From Bacteroidales bacterium (lineage in GTDB: Bacteria; Bacteroidota; Bacteroidia; Bacteroidales; VadinHA17): DNA of 64,000 nucleotides. A program made the translations under genes and the position numbers. The stretch covers positions 1-64,000 of the forward strand of contig JAJFVL010000022.1 in the NCBI GenBank assembly GCA_021371855.1. Reading direction: 5' to 3'. Shown piece after piece: positions 1 through 8,097 of this stretch (the stretch's first letter is position 1; each line of letters starts with the position of its first letter). The notes under the pieces are model-generated. The model was not told the DNA's origin and did no database searches. It saw only the letters and a list, made by a program, of their open reading frames with translations.

Positions 1-54
1 AATTGGTTCTCCCAACAGGGGTTACAATCTTTGTATCTGAGAATGACGGTTTAA
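1..54 (+). CDS. C-terminal end of a group II intron-encoded reverse transcriptase/maturase (partial)
   Basis: Reading frame 1 is open from the window edge to a TAA at 52-54 and gives 17 residues beginning NWFSQQGLQSLYL. The call rests mainly on position. In bacterial group II introns the protein gene lies in domain IV and ends a few bases before domain V, and a convincing domain V starts about ten bases after this stop. The catalytic RT motifs would lie upstream of the window, so intactness cannot be judged. Confidence 0.45.
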   Translation, partial: NWFSQQGLQSLYLRMTV

Positions 55-63
55 AAGTTAGTA

Positions 64-136
64 GAAACCGCCGTGGTACGACATCGTATGCCCGGTGGTG
101 TGGGGGGACAGCGGCGTGAGCCGCTTCCTACCCGAT
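64..136 (+). ncRNA. Group II intron domains V and VI, 3' splice end
   Basis: Bases 64-100 fold as a domain V hairpin. ACCGCCG pairs with CGGTGGT, and an upper helix (GG/CC then TACG/CGTA) is separated by a two-base bulge, as in the conserved domain V; the CGC catalytic-triad position is present. Bases 101-136 form domain VI (AGCGGC-GTGA-GCCGCT within a longer G-rich/C-rich stem). The A at 130 is the expected bulged branch point, a few bases before a 3' end at CCCGAT (136). The remainder of the intron lies outside the window. The fold was drawn by eye. Confidence 0.7.
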
Positions 137-138
137 TA

Positions 139-290
139 ACCACCGGTGCAACCGGTGGTATGAAGATAGTATAGAATCAAAGCCCTGAAGGGGCTTAACT
201 ATGTTGCGCTCCTTCAGAGCTGATAGTTTCTTTCCGTTGCTTACCTCCGGTTTCACCGGAGGTTATTCATATATGGCTCTTTCAGAGCCA
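139..290. repeat. Cluster of REP-like short hairpins
   Basis: Five perfect short hairpins lie in 150 bases: 139-159 (ACCACCGGT, loop GCA), 180-197 (AAGCCC/GGGCTT), about 209-221 (GCTC-CTTCA-GAGC), 243-263 (ACCTCCGGT, loop TTC) and 274-290 (TGGCTC/GAGCCA). CCGGT-type and TTCAGAG-type hairpins alternate. This resembles the interspersed REP/BIME-like palindromes common in Bacteroidota. It begins directly at the intron 3' junction, which suggests the intron inserted next to a hairpin. Confidence 0.5.
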
Positions 291-463
291 GTCAGCGAAA
301 AATATTATAGCTTCAACGAGTCTAATATAATCATACTTGTATGATTATTTAAATTACGACGGTTTCACTTTGGATCGGGCAAATGAAGAATCGGAGTGAA
401 CCAGCGCTCAAATAATTCAAAATCTATTAATTTATGTGCATGATTCCTGATACTTATATAAAA

Positions 464-492
464 TAAAAAAGCCCGGCTTTTAACCGGGTTTA
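464..492 (-). terminator. Rho-independent terminator of the lipoprotein gene
   Basis: On the minus strand AACCCGG-TTAAAA-GCCGGGCTT is followed by a T-rich run. It lies about 20 bases past the stop codon of the minus-strand gene ending at 512. Confidence 0.7.
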
Positions 493-511
493 TATATTTT
501 GTTTAAGATAT

Positions 512-1330
512 TTAGTTACATATGACATTAGTCAGATTACTGTCCCAGCAATACCAGTTGCTATCTGAAAAAAATTCCGGGCATTTAACTCTTCCGTTAT
601 GAGTCGTCCGGTTCCATTTAACATCGACAGTGGAAAATCCGTTGCCATTATTATAGTAAATTGAATAATATGCGTCATAATCACCTGATACCTGCAACCC
701 ATATTCTATGTAACTGCCTGTAGAAGGTTGGGATGTTTTTACGTAAGTATATTTAATAGTTGCAATTGAGGCACTGGTTTTTGTCCAGTCGATCTGAAGG
801 CAAGCTTCAGGCACCTGGGCGCTCTGGTTAAGGATCCATTGCCCGCTTGTTCCATCGAGTTTTGAGGTCCCTTCAAACCATAGAAATTCATTGTAACCAC
901 CGGTCCCTTCTTTCGTTATGTGCATTTGCCACAGAACATCGCTTGCCCTTATTTGCCCTGTAAGTCTGGCCTTATATGTTGTAAGAGCTACTGGGACATC
1001 ATAGCTCCATTGCCATGTTTTATCAGAAAGATAAACAGGTTCCTGGTCTGTCGCTACTTTGAAAGCAGCAACCGGGACAATAAGGGTTGTAGTCAAAAGA
1101 GTATTCCATATCCCTGCAACTGTGGCAGAAAACTCCCAGTTGATTTGATTAATCCCTTTAATATCAGAAAAAGCAGCAGCAGATTTGGAAGATGCAACGA
1201 AATTACTGAAATCAATTGTCATAGATCCTTCCGGAGGCAAAACAGGAGGATCTCCCTTATCCTTTTTACAGCTCATAAAAAATCCGGTTGCAAGAATAAA
1301 GACCAGAGAGAGTAAATAAACTTTTTTCAT
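512..1330 (-). CDS. Hypothetical exported lipoprotein
   Basis: About 272 residues starting MKKVYLLSLVFILATG. The N-terminus is a lipoprotein signal with lipobox FMSC, and the mature protein begins CKKDKGD, a charged start usual for Bacteroidota lipoproteins sorted to the outer membrane. The start at 1330 is preferred over an ATG twelve bases upstream because it gives a standard n-region. The mature part is rich in Ser, Thr and aromatic residues and probably beta-structured. It stands alone, with a terminator just downstream and over 300 bases of empty sequence upstream. I do not recognise a family, so function is unknown. Confidence 0.7.
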   Translation of the reverse strand: MKKVYLLSLVFILATGFFMSCKKDKGDPPVLPPEGSMTIDFSNFVASSKSAAAFSDIKGINQINWEFSATVAGIWNTLLTTTLIVPVAAFKVATDQEPVYLSDKTWQWSYDVPVALTTYKARLTGQIRASDVLWQMHITKEGTGGYNEFLWFEGTSKLDGTSGQWILNQSAQVPEACLQIDWTKTSASIATIKYTYVKTSQPSTGSYIEYGLQVSGDYDAYYSIYYNNGNGFSTVDVKWNRTTHNGRVKCPEFFSDSNWYCWDSNLTNVICN

Positions 1331-1342
1331 AGAAATATCCAT

Positions 1343-1650
1343 TAATTATTATTTAGTTAAACATTTAATTTCACATAAATTGAACAAGTACCCGGTAAAG
1401 TCAATGAATTTATATGCACGTGTCCGGATACTCCAGAAATAATAAACGGCTGATTGTTTTAATTAGTGTCCCGGATGCAAATATATAAAGACAAATGTAA
1501 AAAGATTAATAGAAACTGGTTGTTTGTTGCTTTTATAATTGTCGGGTCTTGGTGGCAATTACATTTTTTTGACTTTTCTGAGCGGACTCAATTATCAGGT
1601 ATTTGAACAAATAGCTTCTTTGTTTGTTCCTGATAACAAAACACAGATTC
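1343..1650. other. Intergenic region, nothing recognised
   Basis: AT-rich spacer between the divergent lipoprotein and superoxide dismutase genes. It must hold both promoters, but no clear TAnnTTTG box, repeat or RNA was found. Confidence 0.5.
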
Positions 1651-2379
1651 ATGGAAAGAAGAAAATTTGTTAAATCCGTTGGGCTGGTGACCGCTGCTGC
1701 ATATATCGGCCCAAAAGTATTTGGTAATGACCAAATTGTCAAATCTTATGGGATTGAAGGTGTTCCGGCATCTGAGTTCTCTCCTCTGCCTTTTGCATAT
1801 AATGCTTTAGAACCCTATATTGATGCCAGAACAATGGAAGTTCACTATGATAAACATCACAGGGCATATTATACTAACTTCATTAATGCAATTAAAGGTA
1901 CCCCTCTTGAGGCAGTATCTATGACAGACCTTTTTGCTTCGATCTCAAAGCAGACCGATGTTATTAGAAATAATGGAGGAGGTTATTATAATCATCTCTT
2001 CTTCTGGAAAAACCTTGGGGCAGGATCTGCCGGTCCTTCGGCCGGGTTATCCGAAGCAATTACAAAGGCATTTGGTTCTTTTGATAAATTCAGGGAAGCA
2101 TTTAACACTGCAGCAAAAACAAGGTTTGGAAGCGGCTGGGCGTGGTTATGTCTTAATGCGGAGAAAAATCTGGCTGTAGGCAGTACTCCAAACCAGGATA
2201 ATCCTCTCATGGATATTTCATTGGTAAAGGGAATTCCACTCCTTACTCTTGATGTATGGGAACATGCTTATTATCTGAAATATCAGAACAGAAGAGCCGA
2301 TTACATCGATGCATTCTGGAATGTAGTGAAGTGGGAAGAGGTAAATAAGAGATATGAAGAGGCAGTAAAAATCAGATAA
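1651..2379 (+). CDS. Fe/Mn superoxide dismutase with Tat-type export signal
   Basis: Converts superoxide to hydrogen peroxide and oxygen. Counting from the ATG at 1651 (242 residues), the four metal ligands of the Fe/Mn family are visible: His65 (VHYDKHH), His115 (NHLFFW), Asp201 and His205 (DVWEHAYY). The catalytic domain, about 200 residues, starts near residue 40. The N-terminus MERRKFVKSVGL followed by a small-residue stretch is a twin-arginine signal, so the enzyme is predicted to be exported to the periplasm, unlike the usual cytoplasmic SodB/SodA. The start at 1651 is chosen over one 27 bases upstream because it puts the RR motif at the N-terminus. Metal preference (Fe, Mn or cambialistic) cannot be decided by eye. 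Confidence 0.92.
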   Translation: MERRKFVKSVGLVTAAAYIGPKVFGNDQIVKSYGIEGVPASEFSPLPFAYNALEPYIDARTMEVHYDKHHRAYYTNFINAIKGTPLEAVSMTDLFASISKQTDVIRNNGGGYYNHLFFWKNLGAGSAGPSAGLSEAITKAFGSFDKFREAFNTAAKTRFGSGWAWLCLNAEKNLAVGSTPNQDNPLMDISLVKGIPLLTLDVWEHAYYLKYQNRRADYIDAFWNVVKWEEVNKRYEEAVKIR

Positions 2380-2394
2380 ACAGGAATATAAGTT

Positions 2395-2412
2395 CCTCTC
2401 CCTTGGGAGAGG
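2395..2412. repeat. Short hairpin after the SOD gene
   Basis: CCTCTCCC-TT-GGGAGAGG, an eight-base-pair stem just past the SOD stop; a common interspersed palindrome type in this phylum. It may help end transcription. Confidence 0.4.
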
Positions 2413-2465
2413 GATTTAGAGTGAGGAGGATTTCAGAGAGGGCATTTGTGTGAATGGTATTGGAA

Positions 2466-2503
2466 TAAAGAGAGGCTCTATTACAAAATAAAGCCTCTCT
2501 TTA
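2466..2503. terminator. Bidirectional terminator between convergent genes
   Basis: A perfect twelve-base-pair stem (TAAAGAGAGGCT paired with AGCCTCTCTTTA) with a 14-base loop lies between the convergent SOD and acyl-CoA synthetase genes. A-rich and T-rich flanks suit termination in both directions. Confidence 0.6.
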
Positions 2504-2519
2504 CTAAGTAGCAGGTATC

Positions 2520-4166
2520 TTATGTATAAAGAAATCTTTTTATCTTAAGTGTCGCAGTTTTCTGAAACGGAACAGGTTGAAGTACAACTTTATGTATCTG
2601 GCTGAATTTATTAACCTGCGAATTTACATACTCCTGTAATTCATTAAGAAGCTCATCAACTTTGTCATCAAACTGCCTGCTCATATCCTGCTTGAGATTC
2701 TGGTATTTCTTTTCCAGTTCATCCATATTGATGTTGACAAGGGCAACAAGCTTCCCTTTTTGCTGAATGACAAGCGATTCTGCCACGCAACGGAAATTGT
2801 TGATAATTGATTCAATTTCCTCGGGATAAATATTCTCACCGCTTGCGCCGAGGATCATATTCTTTAATCTTCCCTTTATGTAAAGGTTGTTGTTCGCATC
2901 CAATTTCCCAAGATCTCCGGTCTTGAACCAACCGTCAGGTGTAAGGACCTCTTTTGTCATTTCAGGTTCTTTATAATAGCCTTTCATGATGTTTGGTCCT
3001 TTTGCCCATATTTCACCTTCTCCGGTCTTCCGGTCAGGATTATTTATAATAAGTTCAATTCCTTCAATTTTCGGGCCTGTTGAATCAAAAATAGTATTCT
3101 TTGGATTAGCACCTGCAAGAAGAGGTGCTGCTTCAGTAAGACCGTAGCCAATAGCATAAGGAAACTTTGCTTCAAGAAGAAATTTCTCAACTGCCTTATT
3201 CAGTTTGGCTCCTCCGATACCAAAAAACTTCAGTTCACCGCCAAATGTTATTTTAAGTTTCTTACCGGCAGTTTTATTAAGAATTTTCCGGACAGGAGGG
3301 ACCTTATAAAGGAGTTTGAGAATAAGGTTATCCCTGAAAGTGGGCAGAATTTTATTATAATATATTTTTTCCATTATGAGCGGAACCGTCAGCATCAATG
3401 TGGGCTTAACTTCTGCCATAGCGGGTATAAGAACAGATGGTGTAGGGGGCTTCCTGAGATAATAAACACATGCCCCGTAGAGCATGGGCAGAATTAAGCC
3501 AAGTGTATTCTCATAAGTGTGCGATAAAGGAAGAACTGACAAAAAACGATCATTCTCGTTAATTGGTTGTATAACACCGGATTTTATTGCATTGAAAGTA
3601 ATGTTTTTGTGTGTCAGCATAACACCTTTTGAACGGCCCGTAGTTCCCGAAGTATATATAATTGAAGCAAGATCTTCTTCTTCAACTTCATATTTTCGTG
3701 AAGGAAGAGCATAAGGGTCATATTCAGAAGTATCATTTTCAGAGTAGACCAGTGAAAAATCTTCTATCAGGATTGCCGTTTTAAGATATTCCGATTTGAA
3801 TCCATCGATTCTCGCCATAAGTCCTGATGATATAAAAATCGCTTTAGCTTCCGAATGTTCCAGAATATTTGCAACTTCGGTACCTGAGAAATCGGGCAGA
3901 ATAGGAACAATAACGGCTTTCATGAAAGTAACTGCAAAGTAGCATACTCCCCAATTTGGCATATTTGAGCTCAAAATCGCCACTTTATCGCCGGGGCAAA
4001 TCCCTTTATTCTCAAGGAAAGAGATTAACGCCAGAATCTGTTTGTTGACTGTTTCATAACTCCTCGGTTCCTCCCCTACAAAAGAATAAGCATAATGCTT
4101 ACCGAACTTTCTTAATGTCTCATTAAACATGTCAGGGAAAGTAAGCCTGATCCTTTTTTCTTCCAT
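2520..4166 (-). CDS. Long-chain fatty acid--CoA ligase (AMP-forming)
   Basis: Activates fatty acids to acyl-AMP and then acyl-CoA. The 548-residue protein carries the ANL-superfamily motifs in order: the phosphate-binding loop YTSGTTGRSKG (residues 171-181), GYGLTEAAP (A5), GWFKTGDLG (A7), the hinge and lipid-activation motif RLKNMILGASGENIYPEEIE (A8), and a C-terminal catalytic lysine near residue 541 (TLKIKR, A10). It has no signal peptide, so it is cytoplasmic or membrane-peripheral. The sequence resembles the FadD15/long-chain type rather than acetyl-CoA synthetase. It is a single gene, convergent with SOD and divergent from queD. Chain-length preference is not deducible. Confidence 0.92.
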   Translation of the reverse strand: MEEKRIRLTFPDMFNETLRKFGKHYAYSFVGEEPRSYETVNKQILALISFLENKGICPGDKVAILSSNMPNWGVCYFAVTFMKAVIVPILPDFSGTEVANILEHSEAKAIFISSGLMARIDGFKSEYLKTAILIEDFSLVYSENDTSEYDPYALPSRKYEVEEEDLASIIYTSGTTGRSKGVMLTHKNITFNAIKSGVIQPINENDRFLSVLPLSHTYENTLGLILPMLYGACVYYLRKPPTPSVLIPAMAEVKPTLMLTVPLIMEKIYYNKILPTFRDNLILKLLYKVPPVRKILNKTAGKKLKITFGGELKFFGIGGAKLNKAVEKFLLEAKFPYAIGYGLTEAAPLLAGANPKNTIFDSTGPKIEGIELIINNPDRKTGEGEIWAKGPNIMKGYYKEPEMTKEVLTPDGWFKTGDLGKLDANNNLYIKGRLKNMILGASGENIYPEEIESIINNFRCVAESLVIQQKGKLVALVNINMDELEKKYQNLKQDMSRQFDDKVDELLNELQEYVNSQVNKFSQIHKVVLQPVPFQKTATLKIKRFLYT

Positions 4167-4292
4167 TATCCCCTATTCTTATTTATAGTGAAAATAAAAT
4201 GCAAAGTTACGCAATTATTTCATTATGGTTCATTTTGCACGGAATTATGTAAAAGCGTTATGAATCATTAACCCTTTATCGGGGGGAATGGT

Positions 4293-4300
4293 TATTTTTG
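4293..4300 (+). promoter_or_regulatory. Candidate -7 promoter box of queD
   Basis: TATTTTTG matches the Bacteroidota -7 consensus TAnnTTTG and lies 25 bases before the queD ATG. No clear -33 TTTG was seen. Confidence 0.45.
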
Positions 4301-4325
4301 TAAATAGATATTTAACCAGGAAATT

Positions 4326-4778
4326 ATGAGTTCTGTAATAAGAGTAACAAAGGAATTCACTTTTGAAATGGCGCATGCTTTATGGAATTATGATGGCCCC
4401 TGCAGAAATGTTCATGGACATTCATATAAGCTATATGTGACAATTTCCGGTATTCCGGTTGAAGACCCGGGAAATCCCAAGGACGGAATGGTAATAGATT
4501 TTACCGACTTGAAAAGCATTGTCAAAAAAGAGATAGTGGGTGTTTTTGATCATTCTGTTGTTGTTAGCAGGCGGTTTGATAAAGAAAAAAAGGAGATGTT
4601 TACAAAAATGTTCGGGAATGCGGTCCTGGTTGACTATCAGCCAACATGTGAAAATATGGTTTCTGATTTTGCATCAAGAATTTCAAACCTGTTACCTCCC
4701 GGAGTTAAACTGCACAGTCTTAAACTTTACGAAACTGCGACCTCTTTTGCAGAGTGGTATGCAGCAGATAACGAATAA
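4326..4778 (+). CDS. queD: 6-carboxy-5,6,7,8-tetrahydropterin synthase
   Basis: Converts dihydroneopterin triphosphate to 6-carboxytetrahydropterin, an early step in queuosine synthesis. The 150-residue protein has the pterin synthase fold signature: zinc ligands His17 (EMAHALW), His30 and His32 (VHGHSY), and the catalytic Cys26 four residues before His30 (CRNVHGH). Length and the C-R-N-x-HGH spacing fit QueD/PTPS-I homologues. No queC, queE or queF is next to it, so the rest of the pathway lies elsewhere. A 6-pyruvoyl-tetrahydropterin synthase activity is possible in this superfamily but less likely in bacteria. Confidence 0.9.
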   Translation: MSSVIRVTKEFTFEMAHALWNYDGPCRNVHGHSYKLYVTISGIPVEDPGNPKDGMVIDFTDLKSIVKKEIVGVFDHSVVVSRRFDKEKKEMFTKMFGNAVLVDYQPTCENMVSDFASRISNLLPPGVKLHSLKLYETATSFAEWYAADNE

Positions 4779-4831
4779 GATATGACCCCCAAACCCCTCT
4801 TAAAGGAGACTAATTCATACAAGGGATTTAA

Positions 4832-4879
4832 CCCCCCTTCAGGCCTGCTCGGACCGCAGCGTCGGAGGAGGCAGGGGGG
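4832..4879. repeat. GC-rich palindromic repeat, copy upstream of polA
   Basis: This 48-bp element begins CCCCCCTTCAGGCCTGCTC and ends in GGGGGG, with a central CCGCAGCGTCGGA. A near-identical copy in the opposite orientation lies just past polA at 7722-7768. It is much richer in GC than its surroundings and leaves only about 30 bases to the polA start. Confidence 0.6.
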
Positions 4880-4909
4880 TAGCACATAATATACTCAAAC
4901 TGACAAATT

Positions 4910-7711
4910 ATGACCGATACCGCCCCTAAAAAACTTTTCCTGCTTGACGCTTATGCACTCATTTTCCGCTCCTATTATGCTTTCATCAAAAATCCAAGAA
5001 TAACCTCAAAAGGGCAGAATACTTCAGCAGTATTCGGATTTTTTCTGACTCTGCAGGAGGTTCTTCAGAAACAAAAACCGACACATATTGCCGTGGTTTT
5101 TGATACTCCGACCCCAACCTTCAGGCACGAAATGTATAAGGAGTATAAAGCAAACCGTGCTGCGACACCTGAGGACATTATAAATGCAGTTCCTTATATA
5201 AAGCGGCTGATTGAAGCCTATAAAATTCCGGTGATTGATTGTCCGGGATTTGAAGCTGATGATGTAATTGGTACTTTGGCCAGAAAAGCATCTGAAAAAG
5301 GTTTTTCTACTTATATGATGACCCCCGACAAAGATTTTGCACAACTCGTTGCAGATAATGTTTTTATGTTCAAACCGTCAAGAAGCGGTAATGAATCCAT
5401 TTTATGGGGTGTTGATGATATTAAAAAAGAATTTTCAGTTCAAAAGCCGGAGCAGGTAGTTGATGTCCTTGCCCTTATGGGCGATACTGCTGATAATATT
5501 CCCGGAGCTCCCGGTATTGGTCCCAAAACAGCAAAGAAACTGATCTCCGAATATGGAAGCATTGAAGAAGTATTCAGAAATACCGGTAAGTTAAAAGGGA
5601 AACTTAAGGAGGTAATTGAAAATAACAGGGAGCAGATTGAGTTTTCGAAAAAGCTTGTTACAATCGAGCAGAATGCTCCGGTTGAGTTTGACGAGAACAA
5701 GCTTGCTATGGAAGTACCGGATGCTGATAAGCTGAAGATTCTTTTTGATGAACTTGAATTTAAAACAGCCGGCGACAAGGCTCTGTCGGGAATCAACAAA
5801 CCGGAAAAGCTTCAGGAACAACCACAATTATTTGTTCCTCAGCAGGATTCTCTTCAGGGTTCTCTCTTCGGTGATGAGGAAATGGCCCCTGTTGCCGAAA
5901 AAGCAACAATTGAAAATGTGGTTCACAGCTACAAGCTTGTCGAAGGCAGCAAGGAGCTTAAAGAATTTGTCAAGACTGCAGGAGCGCTGAAAGAATTTTG
6001 CTTTGACACTGAAACAACAAGTATCAATCCTCTTGATGCGGAGCTTGTCGCTCTTTCTTTCTCGTGGGAGAAAGGATCGGGTCATCTTATCCATTTTCCT
6101 GAATCACGGGAGAAAACAAAAGAGATTCTGGAGATTCTCCGGCCGGTTTTTGAAAATCCTGATATACTGAAAATAGGACAGAATCTTAAATTCGATATGC
6201 AGGTCCTGGCTAATTATGGCATTGAAGTGGAAGGTCCCTTGTTTGACACGATGATTGCCCATTATCTGCTGGAGCCCGAGATGAGGCATAACATGAACCT
6301 TTTGTCTGAAACATATCTGTCGTATGATCCGGTGCATATTGAATCGCTTATTGGTGAGAAAGGGAGTAATCAGAAAAACATGCGTTCGGTTCCTGTTGAT
6401 AAGCTTAAAGAATATGCTGTCGAAGATGCAGATGTAACATTTCAGCTGAAGAACGTTTTTGAGCCCCGGTTAAATGCTGAAGGACTTTGCGACCTGGCAG
6501 GAGATATTGAGATGCCCCTTATCCGTGTACTGGCAACTATGGAAAGGAACGGAGTGAAGCTTGATCTGGATGATCTTAAGGCAATAACCATTAACCTTAG
6601 AGAGGATATTATCGCACTTGAAAAAGAGATCTATACTCTTGCAGGAACCGAATTTAATATTTCCTCACCAAAACAGCTTGGAGATATTCTTTTTATCAGG
6701 CTGAAACTTGACGAAAATGCACGTGTCACAAAAACGAGGCAGTTCATTACCAATGAAGAGATCTTACAGCGGCTAAAAAGCAAACACCCCATTATTGACA
6801 AAGTATTGGAATACCGGGGGCTTAAGAAATTACTGTCAACTTATGTTGAAGCACTGCCCCTGCTTGTTGATAAGTATACCGGCAGGATACATACCTCGTT
6901 CAATCAGGCTGTAGCCTCAACAGGAAGGTTGAGTTCAAATAATCCAAATCTTCAGAATATACCGGTGAGAGATGAAAGGGGAAGAGAAATAAGGAAAGCC
7001 TTTGTCCCGGAGAAGGGATATGTTTTCTTGTCTGCCGACTATTCTCAGATTGAATTAAGGCTGATGGCACATCTGAGCAAGGATAAAAATATGATAGCGG
7101 ATTTTCTTTCGGGAAGCGATATCCATGCAGCTACTGCTGCAAAAATATTCGGTGTAGAGTTAAAGGATGTTACACGTGAGATGCGCAGCAGAGCAAAGAC
7201 TGCTAATTTTGGTATTATTTATGGAATATCATCTTTCGGGCTTTCGGAAAGGTTGACAATAGGAAGAAAAGAGGCCAAAGAGTTGATAGACGGATATTTC
7301 AATTCTTATCCCGGAGTAAAGGCTTATATGGATGAGAGCATCAGCAAGGCAAGAGATCTGGGTTACGTAACTACAATGTTTGGACGTAAACGGTATCTTA
7401 CCGATATTCATTCCAGGAATCAGGTAGTAAGGGGTAATGCTGAACGGAATGCTATTAATGCCCCGATTCAGGGCAGCGCTGCAGATATCATTAAAATAGC
7501 AATGGTCAGGATTTACAACAGGATGAAAGCTGAAAGATTTGTATCGAAAATGATACTGCAGGTACACGATGAACTGATCTTTGAAACAGAGACTTCTGAG
7601 CTTGAAAAGCTCAAGGGCATTGTAATATATGAAATGGAAAATGCAGCTAAATTGAATGTGCCGTTAAAAGTCGACTGCGGTACGGGAAATAATTGGTTTG
7701 AGGCGCATTAA
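4910..7711 (+). CDS. polA: DNA polymerase I
   Basis: Fills gaps and removes RNA primers and damaged strands in replication and repair. All three modules are present in 933 residues. The first ~290 residues are the 5'-3' flap nuclease, with acidic clusters such as FDTPTPTFR and FEADDVIG and the helix-hairpin-helix GAPGIGPKTA. Residues ~340-520 are a 3'-5' exonuclease with intact DEDDy residues (FDTETTS, NLKFDMQVL, YAVEDAD), so proofreading is predicted. The polymerase domain has motif A (DYSQIELRLMAHLS), motif B (RAKTANFGIIYG) and motif C (QVHDELIF). Length is typical for full PolA. It is flanked on both sides by copies of one GC-rich repeat, and a separate transcription unit is likely. Confidence 0.97.
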   Translation: MTDTAPKKLFLLDAYALIFRSYYAFIKNPRITSKGQNTSAVFGFFLTLQEVLQKQKPTHIAVVFDTPTPTFRHEMYKEYKANRAATPEDIINAVPYIKRLIEAYKIPVIDCPGFEADDVIGTLARKASEKGFSTYMMTPDKDFAQLVADNVFMFKPSRSGNESILWGVDDIKKEFSVQKPEQVVDVLALMGDTADNIPGAPGIGPKTAKKLISEYGSIEEVFRNTGKLKGKLKEVIENNREQIEFSKKLVTIEQNAPVEFDENKLAMEVPDADKLKILFDELEFKTAGDKALSGINKPEKLQEQPQLFVPQQDSLQGSLFGDEEMAPVAEKATIENVVHSYKLVEGSKELKEFVKTAGALKEFCFDTETTSINPLDAELVALSFSWEKGSGHLIHFPESREKTKEILEILRPVFENPDILKIGQNLKFDMQVLANYGIEVEGPLFDTMIAHYLLEPEMRHNMNLLSETYLSYDPVHIESLIGEKGSNQKNMRSVPVDKLKEYAVEDADVTFQLKNVFEPRLNAEGLCDLAGDIEMPLIRVLATMERNGVKLDLDDLKAITINLREDIIALEKEIYTLAGTEFNISSPKQLGDILFIRLKLDENARVTKTRQFITNEEILQRLKSKHPIIDKVLEYRGLKKLLSTYVEALPLLVDKYTGRIHTSFNQAVASTGRLSSNNPNLQNIPVRDERGREIRKAFVPEKGYVFLSADYSQIELRLMAHLSKDKNMIADFLSGSDIHAATAAKIFGVELKDVTREMRSRAKTANFGIIYGISSFGLSERLTIGRKEAKELIDGYFNSYPGVKAYMDESISKARDLGYVTTMFGRKRYLTDIHSRNQVVRGNAERNAINAPIQGSAADIIKIAMVRIYNRMKAERFVSKMILQVHDELIFETETSELEKLKGIVIYEMENAAKLNVPLKVDCGTGNNWFEAH

Positions 7712-7721
7712 CCCAAATTTA

Positions 7722-7768
7722 CTCCCTTCCCCCTCCGACGCTGCGGTCGGAGCAGGCCTGAAGGGGGG
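7722..7768. repeat. GC-rich palindromic repeat, inverted copy downstream of polA
   Basis: The reverse complement reads CCCCCCTTCAGGCCTGCTC..., matching the element at 4832-4879 with a few differences. It starts ten bases after the polA stop. Confidence 0.6.
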
Positions 7769-7833
7769 CTAAGAAATGAGATTGATTTAAACCCACCTTT
7801 AGGGGCAGAGATTGAAACAAAGGGAGGAAAAAG

Positions 7834-8067
7834 ATGACAATTAAAGTATTGTTTTTCGGAATTTTGGCAGAGGTTACCGGAAATTGCTGTAAACATTACC
7901 CTGATGTAAGTTCAATCGGTGATCTTAAGCTCAGGATCCAGGATGATTTTCCAGAGATAATCCATTATAACTTCCGTATATCTCTTAATAATGAAATCAT
8001 TAATAATAATCCGTCTCTGAATGACGGGGATGAGGTAGCTTTTATGCCTCCATTTGCAGGAGGTTAG
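7834..8067 (+). CDS. moaD: Molybdopterin synthase small subunit (sulfur carrier)
   Basis: Small beta-grasp sulfur carrier, 77 residues. It ends in the required Gly-Gly (MPPFAGG), whose C-terminus is adenylated by an E1-like enzyme and then thiocarboxylated to donate sulfur to precursor Z. The start is the ATG at 7834, preceded by GGGAGGAAAAAG, a good ribosome site. It sits 30 bases before moaE, the partner subunit, so the two form an operon. The only E1-type candidate outside the accessory island is the MoeB-like gene ending at 60648. ThiS is the alternative, but the moaE neighbour makes MoaD much more likely. Confidence 0.9.
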   Translation: MTIKVLFFGILAEVTGNCCKHYPDVSSIGDLKLRIQDDFPEIIHYNFRISLNNEIINNNPSLNDGDEVAFMPPFAGG

Positions 8068-8097
8068 GTCTTTTATGCATAGATTCATTTGTAAATT

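Noticed and set aside
920-1315. Plus-strand 131-codon frame opposite the lipoprotein gene
   Set aside because: Antisense shadow of a gene with a clear lipoprotein signal and terminator; its composition is not protein-like.
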